From assembly GCA_030272155.1 (NCBI GenBank), contig CP126203.1:868001-932000 (forward strand): a stretch of 64,000 bases of DNA, given 5' to 3'. Position 1 is the first letter of the stretch, and every line of letters begins with the position of its first letter. The position numbers were made by a program, and so were the translations under genes. The notes under the pieces are model-generated. The model was not told where the DNA came from, searched no databases, and worked only from the letters and a program-made list of their open reading frames with translations. Shown in pieces: positions 61,735-64,000 of this stretch. The stretch comes from Tetradesmus obliquus (Eukaryota > Chlorophyta > Chlorophyceae > Sphaeropleales > Scenedesmaceae).

Positions 61735-64000
61735 ATGAAAGGGAGCAGGCTGTACAACATCAACCCTGCATTGAACCAATGGTGAGTTGATGCTGTACCT
61801 GCAGCTGCTGCATCGCCGCACCTTGTACTGCTCAATGCTGTGTTTATGCCAAGTCCCATTGCATGCTGGCAGCACTCAACAGGTTTCTGTCATGTAACTC
61901 AACTATTACCTGATGTGTCTCAACAGGGAGGAGCAACAGTACAAGAAGCTGATGGCCAAGAAAATCAAAGGGGCCAAAAGCACGCTTGCAGGCCACGCAG
62001 GTACGTAAGGTGACACAATGTGCACAGCAGCATTCATGTACTAGGACGTGCACATAGGACGTGCTATCTCTGTCCAAAAGCTTTGCTTCAGTGCGAAGTC
62101 TTGTAGTCCAGCCAGCTGGTTTGTCAGGCTACCTGGCCTGAGAAGGTTCAAGTGCTTGTGTGCCATCCTGCCAGCCATCCGCACTAAACACACACATCAC
62201 CATCATCACCATCATAATACTGATAATAGTCCAGCCACACCAGGCACACTGGTATCCTGCAGCAGTTGGTGCACATCAAAGTGTCTGTGCTGACCTTCTG
62301 GGACTGACTGAATCTTCTTCGGTCTGGCAACTTGACAGTTCCTGCAACCTCCCTGCCATCACCACCATGCCAGGTTCCAAGCAAGCCAAGCAAGCAGGAG
62401 GCAAGGGCTGCAACAACCGCAGCAGCATCCCTCACAGCAGTAGCAGCGGCTGTGGCCAGCACGGCAACGGCAGCAATGCAGCTCCTACAGCAGCTGCAAG
62501 TGATGCTGCTGTGCTGCTGAAGATTCAAGAGCTGCTGCAGACACCGCTGCTGCAGCAGCTAGTGCAGCAGCAACAACAGCAGTCATGCAGCACAGCTGGA
62601 GCAACACCAGCAGGACCTGCAGCGCCAACAGCACCAGCAGTTTTGGGGGCACCTGCTGACTCGCAAGTAGCTGCCAGCTTGCAGGAAAATGCAGCAGCCC
62701 TGCCACATAACCTAACAGCTCCTCCAGCCAGCATGACGCAGCAGACACTGAACCAGCAGCACAAGCAGGAGCAGCAGCAGCAGCAGGTGTCAGCAGCCAC
62801 AATGCAGCAGCACTTCTTCCTGCCAGTGGCACCTACTCCAGAGCCAGCAGCTGCCAGCAGCCCTGAGCCATTTGCTGCTTTAGCTGGCCACACCCCTGCT
62901 GCTGCTGCTGCTGCTAGTGGTGGCATCTCAGTGACACCAGAGCAGCTCATCTGGCTAGCCTCAACTGCTACTGCCCTGCTGCAGGGGTCTAGCCTGGCCT
63001 CAAACCTGGTGTTTGGCAAGGCAGGTGCTGGCCTGCCAAACCCAGTGGGTGCCTGTGGCAGTCTCCTGCAAGCAGGCAGGCCAAGCAGCGGCAGCAGCAG
63101 CAGCTGCCAGGCGCCGGCTGGTGTTCGTCACAGTAGCGCTGGCGGCGGCAGTGCGGCAGGTAGCAGGTGCAGCAGCAGGGGGGGTGTCCTGCAAGGTGGC
63201 AGCAGAGGCACAAGGCTTGCAGCTGATAAGCAGCGACAGCAGCAACCACAGCAGCGGCAGCAGCAGCAAAAGCAGCGGCCTGCGTGGGATGAGCAATGGC
63301 ACCGCAGCGACAGCGGCAGTGCCAGTGGGGCTGCAACAGACAACACCGCTGTGAGCCTTGCTGCGGGCGCTGCTGCAGCGGCACCCAGCAGGAGCCAGAG
63401 TGCACGCAGCAAGTCAGCCCAGGAGCATCAGCACCAGCAGCTAGGGGAGTCTCCAGCACGGCGTGCTTTGTTGGCTGCTGATGCAGCCGCAGCATCTGCT
63501 GGGCAGCATGCTGCAGGGGTAGGCGTGCGGGCGCAGTCCAGTCCAGGCGTTGAGCCCAGCTCAGTCAAGAACAGGCAGTTGGCAAAAGCAGTAGCATGGA
63601 CAGTGGCTAAACCAGGCAGTGCAGGGAGCGCCAGCGGCAGCAGCAGCAGCAATGGCGGCCCAGCAGGGCCCACCCGCCGCACCCAGATGCTACGGAAGCC
63701 GCCACAGCAAGCGGCAGCAGCAGGGGCAGTAGCAGCAGCAGCTTGGGCAGCAGGCCAACAAGCAAGCAGCGCCCCTGGAGGGATGACCCATGACAGCGCA
63801 CCAGCTGTCGCTGCGGCAGCAGCAGCAGCAGCGAGTGGAGCAGCAGTGGCATCCTTGTCAGAGCCTGGCTCATGCAGCCCAGGTGCCTCTGCGGCTGTTG
63901 CAGCAGCAAAGGCACGGTTAAGGAGCCTAGCTGGTGCTGGCAGCCGCAGCAGCAGCAGCTGTGGTGGCAGCAGGGGGCTGGCTGGTGCTGACGCAAGTAA
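61735..64000 (+). CDS. Ala/Ser/Gln-rich protein with a conserved-looking N-terminus (3' end outside window)
   Basis: Three exons are visible: 61735-61781, 61927-62000, and 62374 to beyond the window edge, with matching phases. The first 40 residues (MKGSRLYNINPALNQW, then EEQQYKKLMAKKIKGAKSTL) are compact, charged and free of homopolymers, so they probably form the conserved functional part. The following 540 or so residues are low-complexity Ala/Gln/Ser with short helical islands (VKNRQLAKAVAWTVAKPG). The frame stays open to the last base. An ATG at 62367 inside the last intron could be mistaken for the start; the spliced model explains the upstream exons better. Family not recognised. Confidence 0.65.

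Noticed and set aside
62367-62373. ATG at 62367 as the start of the right-edge gene
   Set aside because: The acceptor at 62371-62373 joins in phase to the exon ending at 62000, and the two upstream exons look coding.

Overview
The window looks like nuclear DNA of a chlorophyte green alga. The genes are intron-rich with canonical GT-AG introns. Exons are heavily loaded with Ala, Gln and Ser runs coded by CAG/GCA/AGC. The gene set includes an axonemal dynein light chain (LC1), red chlorophyll catabolite reductase (RCCR), LSM12, an HSPA12-type Hsp70 relative and a degenerate dynein heavy chain. The trinucleotide load fits Sphaeropleales/Scenedesmaceae, but that placement is inference.

Layout: a partial divergent dynein heavy chain gene (+, 1-4880); an HSPA12-like gene (-, 5830-11818), head to head with a secreted or type I membrane Ser-Pro-rich protein (+, 12039-16077); an EF-hand/Cys-rich protein with a myristoylation-type start (-, 17833-21470), head to head with a disordered Gly/Ser/Gln-rich protein (+, 21844-23624, possible readthrough to 23930); a small Cys-rich gene (-, about 25889-27269) holding an intron made almost wholly of CTG repeat; a 23-exon, 2,436-residue LRR plus IQ-motif protein (-, 28294-44982), head to head with axonemal dynein LC1 (+, 45443-47801); RCCR (-, 48651-51218); a helical protein that may be COG1 (-, 51431-57604); LSM12 (-, 59170-61183), head to head with a gene running off the right edge (+, 61735 onward). 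For seven genes (HSPA12-like, Ser-Pro-rich, EF-hand, LRR/IQ, LC1, RCCR, LSM12) I could choose splice sites that keep one open frame from start to stop. The HSPA12-like first exon is the weakest of these choices.

The unusual feature is a recurring architecture that I call boundary echoes. Short tandem copies of an exon edge, together with its splice site and some flanking intron, sit inside the neighbouring intron. Acceptor-side echoes carry the intron end plus exon start; donor-side echoes carry the exon end plus the GT; at RCCR the echoes span the stop codon and lie in the 3' UTR. About twenty boundaries in eight genes show it, with up to five extra copies each, and several exons are echoed on both sides. 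In the copies I compared codon by codon, most differences from the spliced exon are synonymous. That is not expected of dead intronic debris. Introns are also rich in CTG on the sense strand, often running directly into the acceptor CAG.
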